Shown here one piece after another: positions 1 to 11,761 of a stretch of 64,000 bases of DNA. Source of the stretch: Salticus scenicus. Its lineage: Eukaryota; Arthropoda; Arachnida; Araneae; Salticidae. The stretch lies in the NCBI GenBank assembly GCA_963930645.1, contig OZ005648.1, forward strand, positions 248,721,436-248,785,435, in the 5' to 3' direction. Position numbers and translations under genes: made by a program. The first letter of the stretch is position 1; each line of letters begins with the position of its first letter. The notes under the pieces were generated by a model. The model made no database searches. It was not told the DNA's origin and worked only from the letters and a program-made list of their open reading frames with translations.

Positions 1-428
1 TCTTGTAGGTTTTCTATGGCTTCCTTGATCTCCTTGATCCTTCAATTTCTTTTTGTAAAACAACTGAAGACCAAAACATATTTACCCTGTGGTTGAAAAT
101 AATGTTCTAAAGATGTGAAAAACGTATATAATCCAGTCTCTTATACAATCAGTCCTATGTAACATGTAGATTGAATTATATGTCTGTGTCACGAGCTATA
201 AAAGGCGAACATATTTAAATATTGTTGTGAATTTTAGAAAAAAAATATCTTTAATTGTTACCTTTTTTTTTTTTTTTATGTTTGTTTTTTCCCCTTTGCT
301 GATTTTAAGATATAGCGCCATCTAGGAGAAAAATTAGGAACTAACATTTTTGTATTCTAAAACAAAATTTTTTATCTTAAAAAACACTGCAGTAGAAACC
401 GCACTGTCGTATGTCAATTACTTGTTCC
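1..428. other. AT-rich intergenic or intronic DNA
   Basis: No gene or repeat boundary is recognised. The stretch holds a T-run near 261-277 and scattered A-runs. There is no convincing open frame or splice pattern. Confidence 0.5.
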
Positions 429-839
429 AAAGCCGCTATCAGACGAAAGACCGTATAAACTGCATTAGCCTATAGTTCAGCATAAACCGGTTTTTCAGGA
501 GGAAAACTGACGAAATACCTTCGTTTGATACTTTTGCCTATCGTATAGTCTTCTTTCACGCATTTTCGACTGTTTAAATCTTATATTGTAGTTGTTAGCC
601 TGAACTCCTCCAATCAGAGCGCAGGAAGCAAAAGGCAAAGAATAAACATCATCTCCATTCCATTACTCGATCTATTTTTAGCGATGTATCGCCAAATATT
701 GCATTCCCTCTTTACATTTTGTAGATTTTGTTCATGCTGAAAAACAACCCTGTATTCGGAGAAAGGGTGTCGTTCGGCAGGTTTGAGATGCAATAGCTTA
801 TACTTCAGAAGATACGGTCTTTCGTCTGATAGCGGCTTT
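429..839. repeat. Inverted-repeat-bounded segment, possible MITE
   Basis: A 28-bp sequence at 429-456 (contains GCTATCAGACGAAAGACC) is repeated exactly as its reverse complement at 812-839. The 355 bp between the arms are non-coding and somewhat less AT-rich than the flanks. No target-site duplication is obvious, so the superfamily cannot be named. A non-autonomous DNA transposon is the likeliest explanation for perfect 28-bp terminal inverted repeats. Confidence 0.6.
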
Positions 840-1822
840 AGATTAGAGTTTAAAATGTGTCAGGGACTTTTGGTCTGACTTTTGGACTTTTAGGTCATGG
901 AATTATTGCTTGCGCTCACGGATGGTTGGTTGGGTTTTACGTTTCATTAGTGCTTCTTTATGGGCAACATGCGTCCTTGCGTGTGGATTTCATTTGTAGA
1001 ATTCTTTTTTTTTTTTTTTTTTTTTTTTTTAATGTGATTCTAAATATTAAGAAAGAAAAAAATATTAAGAAAAGTTATAATATGAAAGTTCTCCCCCAAC
1101 TTTTTTTTTTTTTTTTTTTTTTTTTGTAAAACTGTCATTTTTTTATTTTTATTATAGTTTTATTTAATATACATTCTCTTCTAGTTTATTATGATTATAG
1201 AAAAATGGATCTACAAAAAAGACATTTAAAAAGGATAAAAAAAATCAAGCTCAAAAGAAAATGGATTAAAATTATTTTTTAAAAAAGGGTGTGGTATCAA
1301 AATCCCAAGTTTACACTCTGATACTTATTAAAAATTCCCTATTAACTTAGTTTTCATATCTGAATCAAGTGCCGTATGATATGTTGGTAGAAAGCCTTCT
1401 TTTCTGTACTAAATACATCATAACATTACTCTTTTTTAAATTTATGCGTAAGGAGATTGGCTTCATCAGCGCAGCGATTGTATGCATAACCTAAACATAT
1501 CTTAGACATTTTACAGGATTTAAAATTTTATTATTATTAATATTACTTTTGAAAAGTGCATTTGCGAATATCAGGCATACTTTTTACATTTTACTTTCTA
1601 TGCTCGGTTCCCTCCATTTTTTTTTTAACAGAAAAGTCGAGGCAGCACCAATTAATAAATGAACTGACTTACTTGATTTATCTGTGACGGATATGCACCA
1701 TATCACTATTTTATTAAATAAAGAATTCACATCAAAAAGTTGTTTTCTAATATGTCGTCAAAAGCGACATACCATTAGAGAAAAAAATATGTCCGCCTTT
1801 ATTTATCACTCTTTCTTTCCCC
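840..1822. other. AT-rich DNA with poly-T tracts
   Basis: Long T-runs occur near 1005-1030 and 1101-1125. The short open frames here are driven by these homopolymers, which read as phenylalanine runs. No gene is supported. Confidence 0.5.
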
Positions 1823-1824
1823 AG

Positions 1825-2335
1825 CCATCAAGGGGATAAGCAAGAGCAACATGATCGCAACTAACACAGCCATCCAAAGTGTCGGGTTATAACAAAGTGC
1901 CTCGGGTCATCTATGGGACAGCCAGCAGTTGATCGCAGACACGGTCCCAATAAAATTGTCCCCGCTTGTCCATTAGCTGCGGGGGTGATAAATGCGCGTC
2001 CACTTCTTAGCAGGCGGCATCCTTTGTGGGGCCGCAGATTTATGGGCCCTTTAACTGCGGAGCGGAAAGCTCCAGCAGCCGGGGGCCATACATCAAGTTA
2101 AGGGGGAGAATGGGACCCACTATCGTCCGGGATTAAAATAGTGGGATGCTTTGATGAATGGGTAAGACTCTGCGGCTCATGTTCGCCGATAGAGAGAATT
2201 GAGGGTTTGTCGTGTAAAAGAGGATATTTGAGACCTAGTGGAAGATAGAGGCTGTTCTGCTGTTCAGAGAATGCAGGATGAAGAGCATTAACAGTGACAT
2301 TTTACGGCACTTACGGCGTGATCTAATGCTTGCCC
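1825..2335. promoter_or_regulatory. GC-richer island, candidate regulatory element
   Basis: This block of about 500 bp is visibly much less AT-rich than everything around it. It contains Hox/Cdx-type words: CAATAAAA near 1947, GATAAAT near 1987 and TTTATGGG near 2040. The boundaries are sharp on both sides. It opens directly after a good splice-acceptor-like tract (CTTTCTTTCCCCAG, AG at 1823-1824), and one frame then reads 21 codons to a TAA at 1890-1892. It could therefore include a short exon. A conserved non-coding enhancer is a reasonable alternative. A 62-codon frame at 1913-2101 is Arg/Pro/Gly-rich and looks accidental. Confidence 0.35.
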
Positions 2336-3427
2336 TGTAAATTATGTGGAACTGGATGTTATGATAACGGGAAAGATGTAACCGAAAAGGAAATATACAT
2401 ACTATGTTGGGTTGAGTTGAGAATAAGGTTAAAGTTTAGTTAGCTACCCGTAGTCTGATTTTTAGTAGTAATATTAGATTTCATCATACTTTTAAGTGTA
2501 AACAATCTTCGGTGTAAATTATAGAGAATTATTAATATATTTTTGTCTTCAATGCATTCTTGCTACCTCTAAATGTTTTCATTTTTGTTTTTGTAATCTT
2601 CACAATCAACGAATTTTTATTCGTAGAATTTTAAATCTATAGCGCTAATAATTAAAATTATTAAAAAAAAAAAAAAAAAAAAAAAAAAGGATGAATTATA
2701 ATCTACTGTACAACACTGAATTGTTCCTTTTATCTTTCTATGGGATGCATGGCTGGCTGACTGCGTGATTCGTAATTTAAGATAAAAGAATAGTTTTAAG
2801 TTATTCTTTATAATAAACAATCCAAAGGTAAGTTAAAATATTCTATTTAAAACGTCAAAGTTTGTGTTACGAACTGCTTACAATATTTCTAGAAATAAAA
2901 TTTTCATTCAGATCTACCTGTAATCAGTTCAACTTTGGAGGAATGATATATAAGAGGAGATAACATGTTTGGAAAAACATGATGAAAAAAATCGTAATTG
3001 CAGAAGCCATTAGGTAACACAACACTAGCTTATGTTTTGGTGTATTCAATATGACCTCCTATAGCTATGCTATTGCGGCAGCCATATTGAGAAGACAACA
3101 GTTAACTTCATTTGATCTGCATACTGATATGTCGTATGCCAACTCCTCTTAGATATTCGTACAAAGCTTCAACCATTGACTACATAGAATAGACCACAGA
3201 CTAGTAACCTATTTGTTTCCGAACATCACATCCCCACCAATTCATTCGCCAAACCGGTTTTTCTACCGACAAACTGACATTCCACATCCACCAAAGCTGG
3301 CTTCGTCTACCCCCCTCTGTACATGCAAAATTTCAAGAACCATTTGCCAAGAAAACGATTATCGCCAAAAGAAGGCGCCCATTCTCCCCAAAACCGTAGC
3401 GCGGAATTTTCCTCCACAGCCATTATA
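2336..3427. other. No recognised gene; poly-A tract
   Basis: An A-run lies near 2662-2688. From about 3190 to 3427 the DNA is richer in C and has a 71-codon open frame with no recognisable domain. It may be an old repeat fragment. Nothing else is seen. Confidence 0.4.
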
Positions 3428-3622
3428 GGGAATACAGAGCTGCCAACCAAATCCAGCAAATTGTTAGTAACGCCCTTTTCTTACACCACTTAATTTTTAG
3501 AGTAATTCTTTTCAAATATATTTAGGATGAATGAAGACAACAAATACTCTAAAAATTAAGTGGTGTAGAAAAAGGGGCGGTACTAACAATTTGCCGAATT
3601 AGGTTGGCAGGTCTGGGAATAC
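3428..3622. mobile_element. Fold-back MITE with 8-bp target duplication (hAT-like)
   Basis: Arms at about 3436-3504 and 3545-3614 are near-perfect inverted repeats of about 69 bp separated by a 40-bp loop. The outer ends read AGAGCTGCCAACC and, on the other strand, AGACCTGCCAACC. Immediately outside, the 8-bp direct repeat GGGAATAC occurs at 3428-3435 and 3615-3622. An 8-bp duplication with CAGAG-like ends is the hallmark of the hAT superfamily. There is no coding capacity, so the element is non-autonomous. Confidence 0.85.
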
Positions 3623-3976
3623 TTTCCTCTACATCCTACAAGTACTCAATGGGTTCAACATACGTATAAACAAATATGCATGTACGCACCCTAATATTCC
3701 AACACTTTATTTTATTAATGCATGTAAAGATAACTCATTGGTTTTCTTATAACTTTGTAAAATTTGAAATGTTAAAGAGAAAAATTATACCATGAATATC
3801 CTCGTCAAACCATGTAGAAGTATTACTTAGATTTATTAAAATGAAAAATGTAATAGAAGACAAAACTCATTTTAGTAATATGAGATAATTACTATTGTTT
3901 TTCAGTAATTTTTGAATTTTAAATGCCTATTTGGAAAGGTTTTTTCTATAATTAATATATTTTCTTGTTTATTTAG

Positions 3977-4021
3977 GTTAACGGTGTGAAGCCTCCCAGG
4001 ATTTCCATAGGAAATTTGTAA
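3977..4021 (+). CDS. Candidate short terminal exon of an unidentified gene
   Basis: A pyrimidine-rich tract ending TTTCTTGTTTATTTAG (AG at 3975-3976) is followed by 14 codons reading VNGVKPPRISIGNL and a TAA stop at 4019-4021. The coding-like stretch is markedly less AT-rich than its flanks. The peptide resembles the tail encoded at 39367-39427 on the same strand: both have VN, then a basic-Pro-Pro-basic-Ile core. They could be alternative last exons of one host gene whose other exons lie outside the window. No family is recognised. The exon is so short that chance remains a real possibility. Confidence 0.3.
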   Translation, partial: VNGVKPPRISIGNL

Positions 4022-4477
4022 ATTGAGAGTTATGAAGAAGTCAAGCTTGTTTCAAGTCTTCTTTGATTTATAAAAATATTCTGTGAAATGATAGCTAGGC
4101 GTTCCAAGTTCCGGAGAAAAATGTTGCGTTTTGCGAAATTTAGTAGATAATTAGATTTAAGCATGTTTGTTCGAAAGTAGGTAGCGTATTGATTCTCCAG
4201 TGTATAAAGGACGTGGTAAAAACGCACTTGAAGTTCAGTTCAAGTCCAGCTTAGTTCGAGTGCATATTTGACGAGTGCATTTAAGTTTCCTGCTACATAG
4301 TTCAAGTAGACTGCAGTTATTGGTAATATTTAAGTATTTAACATCTTACATTAAAATGGACATTGTGGTCGCTGACTTTCACTATAGATAGAGTATAGTA
4401 GTCTCATTACCTCCCCTTCCCCCTCCCATTTAAACGCTTCAAGTAAATTAATTTGTTAAGTTTACTTCAGTCTCTGC

Positions 4478-4640
4478 TGTGTAAAACCTCTCTAAGTTGG
4501 ACACCTACGGTTCCAAGGAAAAGTGTCCAACTTAGAGAGGTGTCCAACTTATAGGGGTTAGACATAATGTTAATGGATAAATTCCGTTCCGAGAAAAACC
4601 GTCCAACTTAGAGGGGTGTCCAACTTGAGAGGTTTCACTG
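4478..4640. mobile_element. pogo/Tigger-type MITE
   Basis: The right end read inwards starts CAGTGAAACCTCTC, and the left end has the degenerate match GTAAAACCTCTC. Both are followed by AAGTTGGACACC-type sequence. GTGTCCAACTTAGAGAGG words recur inside, forming an inverted-repeat structure. Ends of the type CAGTGAAACCTC with TA target sites are typical of pogo/Tigger-like Tc1/mariner derivatives. The element is about 163 bp with no coding capacity. Confidence 0.75.
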
Positions 4641-4641
4641 T

Positions 4642-6535
4642 ACTTACTTGAATAGGCAGCATGAATGGAGACAATTGAAGTTACCGTCGAATGATAAGAT
4701 TTACACGAAATAGGAATTATTATTAAATACCTTTTTTTTTTTTTTAGGTCACCATAAAAATAGCTTCGAATTTACTTAATGCTATGATCATAAACTAATG
4801 CTTTCTCTCGATTTATAAAATATGTCAATCGATTTTACATTTCAAATGATTTAATTCTAAAAAAAAATGTTTCGTAAATCCAAAGCGCATTCTTCTTACA
4901 GCAAACTGTGGAATCTTATATTTTATTGTTTAAAAAAAAAAATAGCTAAGATTTCATGTTAAGTAATGTTTTATCCAGGAAATTGTTTTTACTGATAGTA
5001 AACAAGAAATAAATTTAGTTACTATGATTATAAAATAGAAAGAAAATATATTGTCAGTAAAACTTCTTAATAACATTTAATTTTAATAACTTTTCTTACA
5101 CATTTCATAACACAAGGCCCTAATTTATTGTCATTAAAATGTATTAGGTTGATTTAGATAGATTTTTAAGTATAACTTAAATTTACAGAATCTTTCGAAT
5201 ATCTTAGTAGTTTGCGATATTTCATCATATTTACCGTAAAAAAAAAAAAAAACACCTTTATTGCAAAAAAGGATTTGAAATTACCAGAAATGAAATATAC
5301 GATTTTGTACCGTTTTAATCTTCAGATATTGGAAACATTTAGCTTTAAAACAAACATCATAGTATCATATTTAAATTGTCTTCTACACGTACTGCACTGC
5401 ATATATTTTTAACAATGGTAATATGCTGGTATAAGTAAGAAATTTTAAAATTAGTTAATTTATGACACGTACATAAAATTATCTTTATCCTTATATGCTT
5501 AAAAGTTACGAGATATCTTTTTCAGGTTCAAAACAGTTAAAAATTTTGTTCCATTTTCTATAAAATATTAAGAATACAGTCATCAAATTTTAATACGAAA
5601 TACTAGATAATGTCGATTAGGAACCAAACAAAACAGTTGAATTTTACCAGCCCTATATGCGTTAAGCCCGTCTTTATCCAGCATGCATAGTCAAAATAAA
5701 AGGCTGGTATAGCTAAATTTTGAAATATATGTTGCTTTTTTCGAGAAAATAAAATTAATAAACATGTGTAGTATACAGTTTTAAAGTCTCATATTTATAC
5801 TGTGCATAGTATTAATTTTATGAATCATTAAACAGATATACCGAAAAACGGCTAACGCTGAAAGGGCTAGGTTCTGAAGATATTGAGAATATGCTATTAA
5901 ATTTCTCAAATGAATTTTTAGATAATCTCTTCTAAGTATAAATTAAAAGTTTTCTTAGTTTACCACCACAGAGAGAATATGAAAATATGCTCTTATTATT
6001 TTTAACATACATTTCAGACATGTATTCCCAAAAAGAACGAAAATAAAATTATTGGTTATTAATTCCATCTAACCTTAATTGTAATTATATTATAAAGAAA
6101 TACGGAAATCTTTTCAATTATTTTTTACTAGACAAAAAATATACGACAATTTCAAACTGTCCTATATTTTGAATTCCTTCTTCCTCTTTTTTTTTTATTT
6201 ATTTTTTTTATTTTTCCGCTTAACAGAAATTCTACGATTAAATAAAGAAAATTTTATTGTTATAAAATAGTGGTACTAAAATTGTATGAAACTTTGGCCC
6301 CTGTAATTGCCTTTATAAGGAAGTAAAACTTGATTTATAATTGTTTCACAAATAATTCAAATGCTTCATAATCGAAGATATAAGAAGTTCGAATATTGTC
6401 TATGGAATAATCGAAATATATCACAACTTAAAAATAATGAATTCAGCCCACGTTAATCTTGCTTAATTTTTTAACTGTTTTTTTTTTTTTTTTCCTCAGT
6501 GAACTGAAACAGTCATAAAATATATTGAGAAAAAC
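4642..6535. other. AT-rich DNA, no recognised feature
   Basis: Only short A/T homopolymers and accidental short frames are visible. No splice-site-bounded coding segment or repeat edge was found. Confidence 0.5.
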
Positions 6536-6665
6536 TTCAGACTCACCGTTAGGGATAGGGCAGCTAATATTTACTCTAACAGGCTCACCCTCCAATAAAG
6601 ATCGAATTTTTCGCACTGCTGATCAGTGGGCAAACAAAATTTATCTCTTTCAGTTGCTTAAGAGA
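6536..6665. promoter_or_regulatory. Weak candidate regulatory block
   Basis: A locally less AT-rich stretch contains CCAATAAAGATCG, GGCAAACAAAA and CTGATCAG words of homeodomain/Fox type. It has no coding frame and no repeat ends. The call rests on composition and motif density only. Confidence 0.2.
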
Positions 6666-6669
6666 AAGC

Positions 6670-8485
6670 TACGGAATTAAATAACTTGAAATTCAGATAT
6701 CATAAAATATAGTTCATTTGTTAATGTTTCTAATATATTAAGAATATAATTTACTGAGAGGGAAAATATATTGCTAATTCATTGGGCTTAAAGTTGATAT
6801 TAATGAGCAAGATGAAACATCTTCACAAAATCATAAACAGATACATGAAACATCTGTAGAACTTTGAAAAAACAAATGAAAGTTTAGAAGTACGAATGCC
6901 ATTCGTGTGTATAAAATTTATCCCTAGAATTTTTCGTTTAGGTTATACCTCTAAATTATCAGAGTTACCTCTAAACCTAGAGATTCTAGTCCTAAATTTT
7001 TTATCGAGACACTATAGAACACGAACTATACAGAACATACTATATTGGACATTTTGAAATTTCTATTTAATTTATGCAGATTTCTCCCAATTCTTAAAGT
7101 ATATGCCTTAACACATAAATTCTTAAAAATGCTACAGATGGAAAGCAACTCTAGACTCTAGAGAATAGAGCTAGTTATTAATTTTATTGACAATAAACTG
7201 TTGCTTTGACCAAATTAAACGATATTCATGTGTCAGGATTAAGTACATTACTGCTGCTTAGACAAAAAAAAAAAAAAAAAAGAACTTTTAGAAAGTTAGA
7301 CAATTTTCCTTGCCTAGAAGAAATTTGTACAAGATGCATCTCAATAATCTACCTCTTTTATTAAGGTGAAAATATGGAATAATTTTATTGCTGTATTATC
7401 CTAATGAATAGGAATTATTTGGTATCATATCATTTTTAACACAACAATTTCGATTTAAAGAGCATAAATACATAGTTTCCGATTCTCCTGATTTCTGTGG
7501 GTGATATCATACTAGAAATTTTCTAAAACAATTTCTACAAACAACTTAATGATAGAAAAATAATAACACATGTACCTTTATTAAAAAATAGTGGTGACAA
7601 ATCTGATTTAAAAATTCAAAATGTTAGCAAGTATTTAAATGTATTCGCCAATGGTAATTAAAGAGATATACAGAGCAGAAAAAAAAATAATAGTAATTTT
7701 AAAAGTATCATAAAACATAGTTTTATATGACCATAAAGTGATCTTTGCAATCTAAGTAGAAAATCAAGCAATCTAAGAGAAATAAATCGTCTATCTAGTC
7801 GATAGTTCTTATTTATATTCAAAGGCTGCTACTGAATGCCAACTTCTTACATTTACACACTTAACAAATAACATTTTCATGTATTTTACGCAAGGTGATA
7901 TGAAACATAACGTCATTTTCAATATTATAAAGGGAAAGAATTTCTGAAAATCATGTCGAAGTGGGTATCTTGAGTAGATTTAATACTATTTTCAGTGCGA
8001 AGTAGTTACCAAAAATGGTGATCGGCAACCCATTCACAGAGAAAGATAAAAAAAAAAAAAACCCAGAATTTTGTTAGTTTTGATAAAAGTGACTAAAAAT
8101 ACACTTTTGTCTAAAAATAGCACTTCTCGCAAATCATAATGATTTTTCTTTCTTTCATTTTTTTTTTTTTTTTTGTTAGATATGTATTTTTTGGATCCGT
8201 ATATTTTTCAGGTTATCGTTAAAACTCAAGAAATAAATACAAAAACATCTTTTAAAAGGTAAAAGTTTTGATTGTATTCCTTTACAACTAACTTTTTAAA
8301 TGCTGTACTATAATGTTTTCCGTCTGTTTTTTAATTTTACAACATTTATTTTTATTTGAACTTGAGCACTGTAAATTTAATAAACATAAAAAATATATAT
8401 AAAATTTTCCTCTGTCTTTAATTCTCTTTCAGTAAAACCTGTAAGAATCGAAGGTGGCACTTTCTGTATAAAATATATAATTCAT
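6670..8485. other. AT-rich DNA, no recognised feature
   Basis: Homopolymer runs near 7262-7280, 8049-8060 and 8158-8174 are the only notable structures. No gene is supported. Confidence 0.5.
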
Positions 8486-8700
8486 TCCAATCTTTTCCTG
8501 TAGTAAATAGTGTCCTTTTCGAATGGATAGTCCGGAGTGTTAATGTTTGCATTGCACTCGATTCTCGTCTATTGCCATCCTTATTGGTCAAAGGGGGCCA
8601 TTATGTACACAAGGAACCTTTATTTGGAGGGTGGGACTTAATACAAAATTGCGGATCCATTGCAGCATAATTATTGAGTCTCTAATATTATGAGGTACTC
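8486..8700. promoter_or_regulatory. Candidate regulatory block with homeodomain/TCF words
   Basis: About 200 bp of mixed composition stands out from the AT-rich flanks. It includes CCTTATTGGTCAAAGG (a TCF/LEF-like TCAAAG core), GCCATTATG, CATAATTATT and CTATTGCCATCC. All frames contain stops and no repeat ends are visible. A conserved enhancer is plausible. Confidence 0.3.
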
Positions 8701-9005
8701 CGCAGGGTGGGAGGAGGATAGGCATGAATGTAGATTATTAGCATACATGAAAATGGTTGAGGGAAGGGATAACATTTTATTACTGTTATTGTTGAACTTA
8801 GATATAATAAAAATGTTTGAGATTTAACTGCAAATAAAAGTTGGGTGTCTATGGGTGTTTTTTCCTGTGAATTATATAGATTATAATGATAAAAATTTAA
8901 AAACATTTATTGTACATCTCTGTTATGTTTAATGCATGTGTTTTTAAATTACTAAAGATCCCTTCAAAAAATTAACCTTTAAAAATGTTTTGCTTCTACT
9001 TTTAA

Positions 9006-9203
9006 CCCTTTCAGACCTGACTCTTTTTTCCCCCTCGTACTAATATAATTTAATTTTTAGGGTTAACTTGGACTAAAATTGGTATGGATAAAAAATAAAA
9101 ATCCTAATAGTTTTCGAGGAAAACTGGTTTTTCTTCAAGTGCACAAACAAGGACATTCCCCTAAATGATAGTGTTCCAGTAGTTAAAAACAAGCTTCAAA
9201 GAG
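9006..9203. mobile_element. Possible piggyBac-like MITE
   Basis: TTAA at 9002-9005 is followed by CCCTTTCAG. At 9204-9207 another TTAA is preceded by CTTCAAAGAG, which read inwards is CTCTTTGAAG. TTAA target sites and CCCTTT-type ends suggest a short piggyBac-like non-autonomous element. The inverted repeat is short and imperfect, so the call is tentative. Confidence 0.35.
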
Positions 9204-9585
9204 TTAAAAACACACAACAGCTTATGTTTCCGAAGTTAAACTGTATAAATAATCCCTGTGTCATGCTCTTGGTAAGATTACACTCATTAATTTATTGGCC
9301 ATGAAATATGCACCATACGTACACTAAGGGTGCCATCACGAACATTCGAAGTTTTTCAATGGTCGAATGAGACATCATGCTGACGTACGATTTTTAAACA
9401 AATTTTAAATTTTAATTATTTCGTATTCTGCAAACATTCCAGCAGACAAAAGCGTTGTGGATATCCCAATCTGGAAAAATCACTATCCACTTCATACCTA
9501 TTTTTAAATAATAAAATTGGTTGTTATTAAAAAAAAAAAGTTAAAATATCCAAGTGTGCCCAACCCCCCCCCCCCTCCTTTAGTA

Positions 9586-11340
9586 CACTCGTGTTTGTGA
9601 AAATTGCAACACCATGAAAGAATGACGCGATTGAGCTGAAATTTTCAGGAAATACAAATTATACTGTGTAAAGCAAATGATTAAAATTTCACAGCCCCAC
9701 GCGTGCGTGTGCTTAACAGCGCCCTCTGAGCTGATGCTGAAACCGTATAAATAAAGGGCTGTAGCAGCATTTTTAAAACAGTCTATGTTTATCTCTTTGT
9801 GGTAAACGTAAGGTGAGACGTAATTATGCCTTGTCGATGACAGAGGGCGAAATTTGAACAACTTATGAAGTTTGAACGGGGGAGAATCATCGGCCGTCGT
9901 GAAGGACGATTTTACTATCGCGTAAAAGCAGCTCGTGTGCAGCGTAACAGTGATGCCAGTTTGGAAGCAGTGGACAGACGAAAGCCAGACAACTCGAAAA
10001 TCTGGGAGTGGACGCCTAAAAATGACGTCAATGCACATGATAAACACTTAGTCCGCATGGCAGTGATGGAGCGTATAGCTTCATCTAGACAGTTGGCATC
10101 ACATTGATCCACTGCTTTAGGTATATCACTGTCTGCTTCGTCATCGTTCTGTCTGCGCCTTGGACTGCGTGTACGAACTCCTTTATACAGGATCCCCCCC
10201 TAACTCGAAACCATCGACGCTTGCGGCTGCAATGGGCTCATGCACATAGAGACTGGCATGCAGATAGGTAGCAAGTGGTGTTTTCTGACGAATCCTGCTT
10301 TAATTTGAGGCATCATGATGGCCGCTTTCATGTTAGACTCTATGCCGGTGAACGCTACCTTCCGGATTACATTATCGAACGTCATTGTGGACGAACACCC
10401 AGAGTTATGATCTGGGGTGCGATTGCGTATCATGGACGAACTCTACTGTTACGAATTGTGGGTAATCTACAGCGACAGGTACATCATAGATGTGCTGGAG
10501 TCCGAAGTCGTTCCTTTCCTCCAAGGCATTCCTGGAGCTAACTTTTAGTAGGATAATGCCCGGCCACATGGAGCAAGGAATGTGCAAGATTTCTTTTCAG
10601 CTGAAAATATACAGCTTCTTTCGTGGCCTGCTTATTCGCCGGATATGCCACTGATTTAACATGTGTGGGATTCTATTGGTCGGCGTCTCGCTCGTGATCC
10701 TCGTCCTACAGCTTCAAGAGATGAACTTTGGGAACGCCTACAAGAAATATGGAATGCTCTTCCCCAAGCATACTTTCAAAATTTGTTTCACTCTATGCCA
10801 CGTCGTATAGCAGCACTTATTGTTAGAAATTGTCCATGTTTTATTTTATTTCTCTCATTTTTATATTTTAACTCACGTGATGTATTTTTGTTATTGTAAA
10901 AAAAAAAAAGAATAGATTTGAGATGATGCTCGTGTGCGTGCATCTAGTTTCTTTTTTCTCAGTATTCAAATTTTTCAGTGGAATAAAAGCAGCAAATAGA
11001 TTTTGTTGTTATTGAAATTTATTTAGTTTTTTAGAAAGCTTAAGAGTTTAAAATAACTTCTTTTGTATGCTTTTAAGTTTATTTGGCGTCCGCGATTATA
11101 TCTTGTAAGATAGAGAGTTAAAATAACTTTCTTTTTGTACGCTTAAATAACACTTATTGCAGCGCATGGTGGCCACACCAAATACTGATTTCGGACACTT
11201 AATACTTAATAATGTTTTTTTTTTTTTTTTGCTTCGAAAATTTAATCATTTATTTGTACTAATACAAGTCGTTTATGCGTTAAATTTCATTTGATTCTGA
11301 GGATTCCTTCATGGTGTTGCAATTTTTACAAACATGAGTG
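9586..11340 (+). mobile_element. Full-length Tc1-like DNA transposon (dead)
   Basis: Terminal inverted repeats of about 33 bp lie at 9586-9618 (starting CACTCGTGTTTGTGAAAATT) and 11308-11340 (inward CACTCATGTTTGTAAAAATT). They share the inner word GCAACACCATGAA. A TA flanks each side (9584-9585 and 11341-11342), as expected for Tc1/mariner target duplication. The element is 1,755 bp and carries one degenerate transposase gene on the plus strand. The gap after the gene (10900-11307) holds AT-rich non-coding sequence with two diverged copies of a GAGTTAAAATAACTT word near 11044 and 11115. Confidence 0.93.
9826..10899 (+). pseudogene. Tc1-family DD34E transposase pseudogene
   Basis: In the family the product binds the element's inverted repeats and cuts and pastes the element into TA sites. 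The gene would start at ATG 9826. The N-terminal part reads FEQLMKFERGRIIGRREG, a Tc1 helix-turn-helix start. The first catalytic Asp is seen in VFSDESCF (near 10280), the second in a QDNARPH-type motif (near 10553). The third position lies 34 residues later, before HVWDSIGRRL, and is a stop (TAA near 10657) where the family has Glu. Further stops fall at codon 5 (TGA) and just before the second Asp (TAG TAG). At least one frameshift near 9940-10000 splits the DNA-binding region. The C-terminus SMPRRIAALI is well preserved. The gene cannot encode an active enzyme. Confidence 0.92.
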
Positions 11341-11450
11341 TATATTATATAAAAACAAAGTGTTAAAAAAATACTAAGAAAGTGTTTCTCTGAAATGTCA
11401 TTACCATGAAAAAAAAAAAAAAAAAAAAAAAAAAATACTTTGGCCTAAGA

Positions 11451-11483
11451 TTAAATAATAATAATAATAATAATAATAATAAT
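11451..11483. repeat. (AAT)n microsatellite
   Basis: About 11 uninterrupted AAT units lie immediately upstream of a hairpin-ended repeat copy. Confidence 0.95.
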
Positions 11484-11484
11484 C

Positions 11485-11760
11485 TTGTGGGTAACTCCCA
11501 TGACTTTTTCTTACACTGGATTATAACATTATAAAAAACAGATTCAAGATTAACGCGTAAGATAACAAGAATTGTATACCGACATAATTCTGTGTGAAGG
11601 GACTACCGGCCTTTCAACTCGCATTAGAATGTCGTATATTTATTTAGAATGCCAGATTGATAAGTTATTTTAAGTTACGTTGATAACAGAGATACACAAA
11701 GATGAACCGTTATAAAACTTAACTTTAGTATTCAGGGAACCTCGAAAAGCGTAATTATGT
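11485..11760 (+). mobile_element. HINE-like repeat, 5' portion
   Basis: The start (TGTGGGTAACTCCCATGAC then TTTTTCTTACACTGG) matches the 5' hairpin-plus-arm of copies at 19650 and 41036. The following sequence tracks those copies through the GTAAGATAACAAG and GTGTGAAGGGACTACCGGCC words to an ACCTCGAAAAGCG core remnant. It is then cut by the Helitron that begins at 11762. Internal deletion has removed most of the middle. Confidence 0.7.
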
Positions 11761-11761
11761 A

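Noticed and set aside
1913..2101. 62-codon frame in the GC-rich island
   Set aside because: It is Arg/Pro/Gly-rich with no domain. Openness is expected from local GC content, and no supporting splice or start context was seen.
9580..10112. Minus-strand open frames of 155 and 65 codons over the Tc1 element
   Set aside because: They are antisense shadows of the transposase pseudogene and its inverted repeat.
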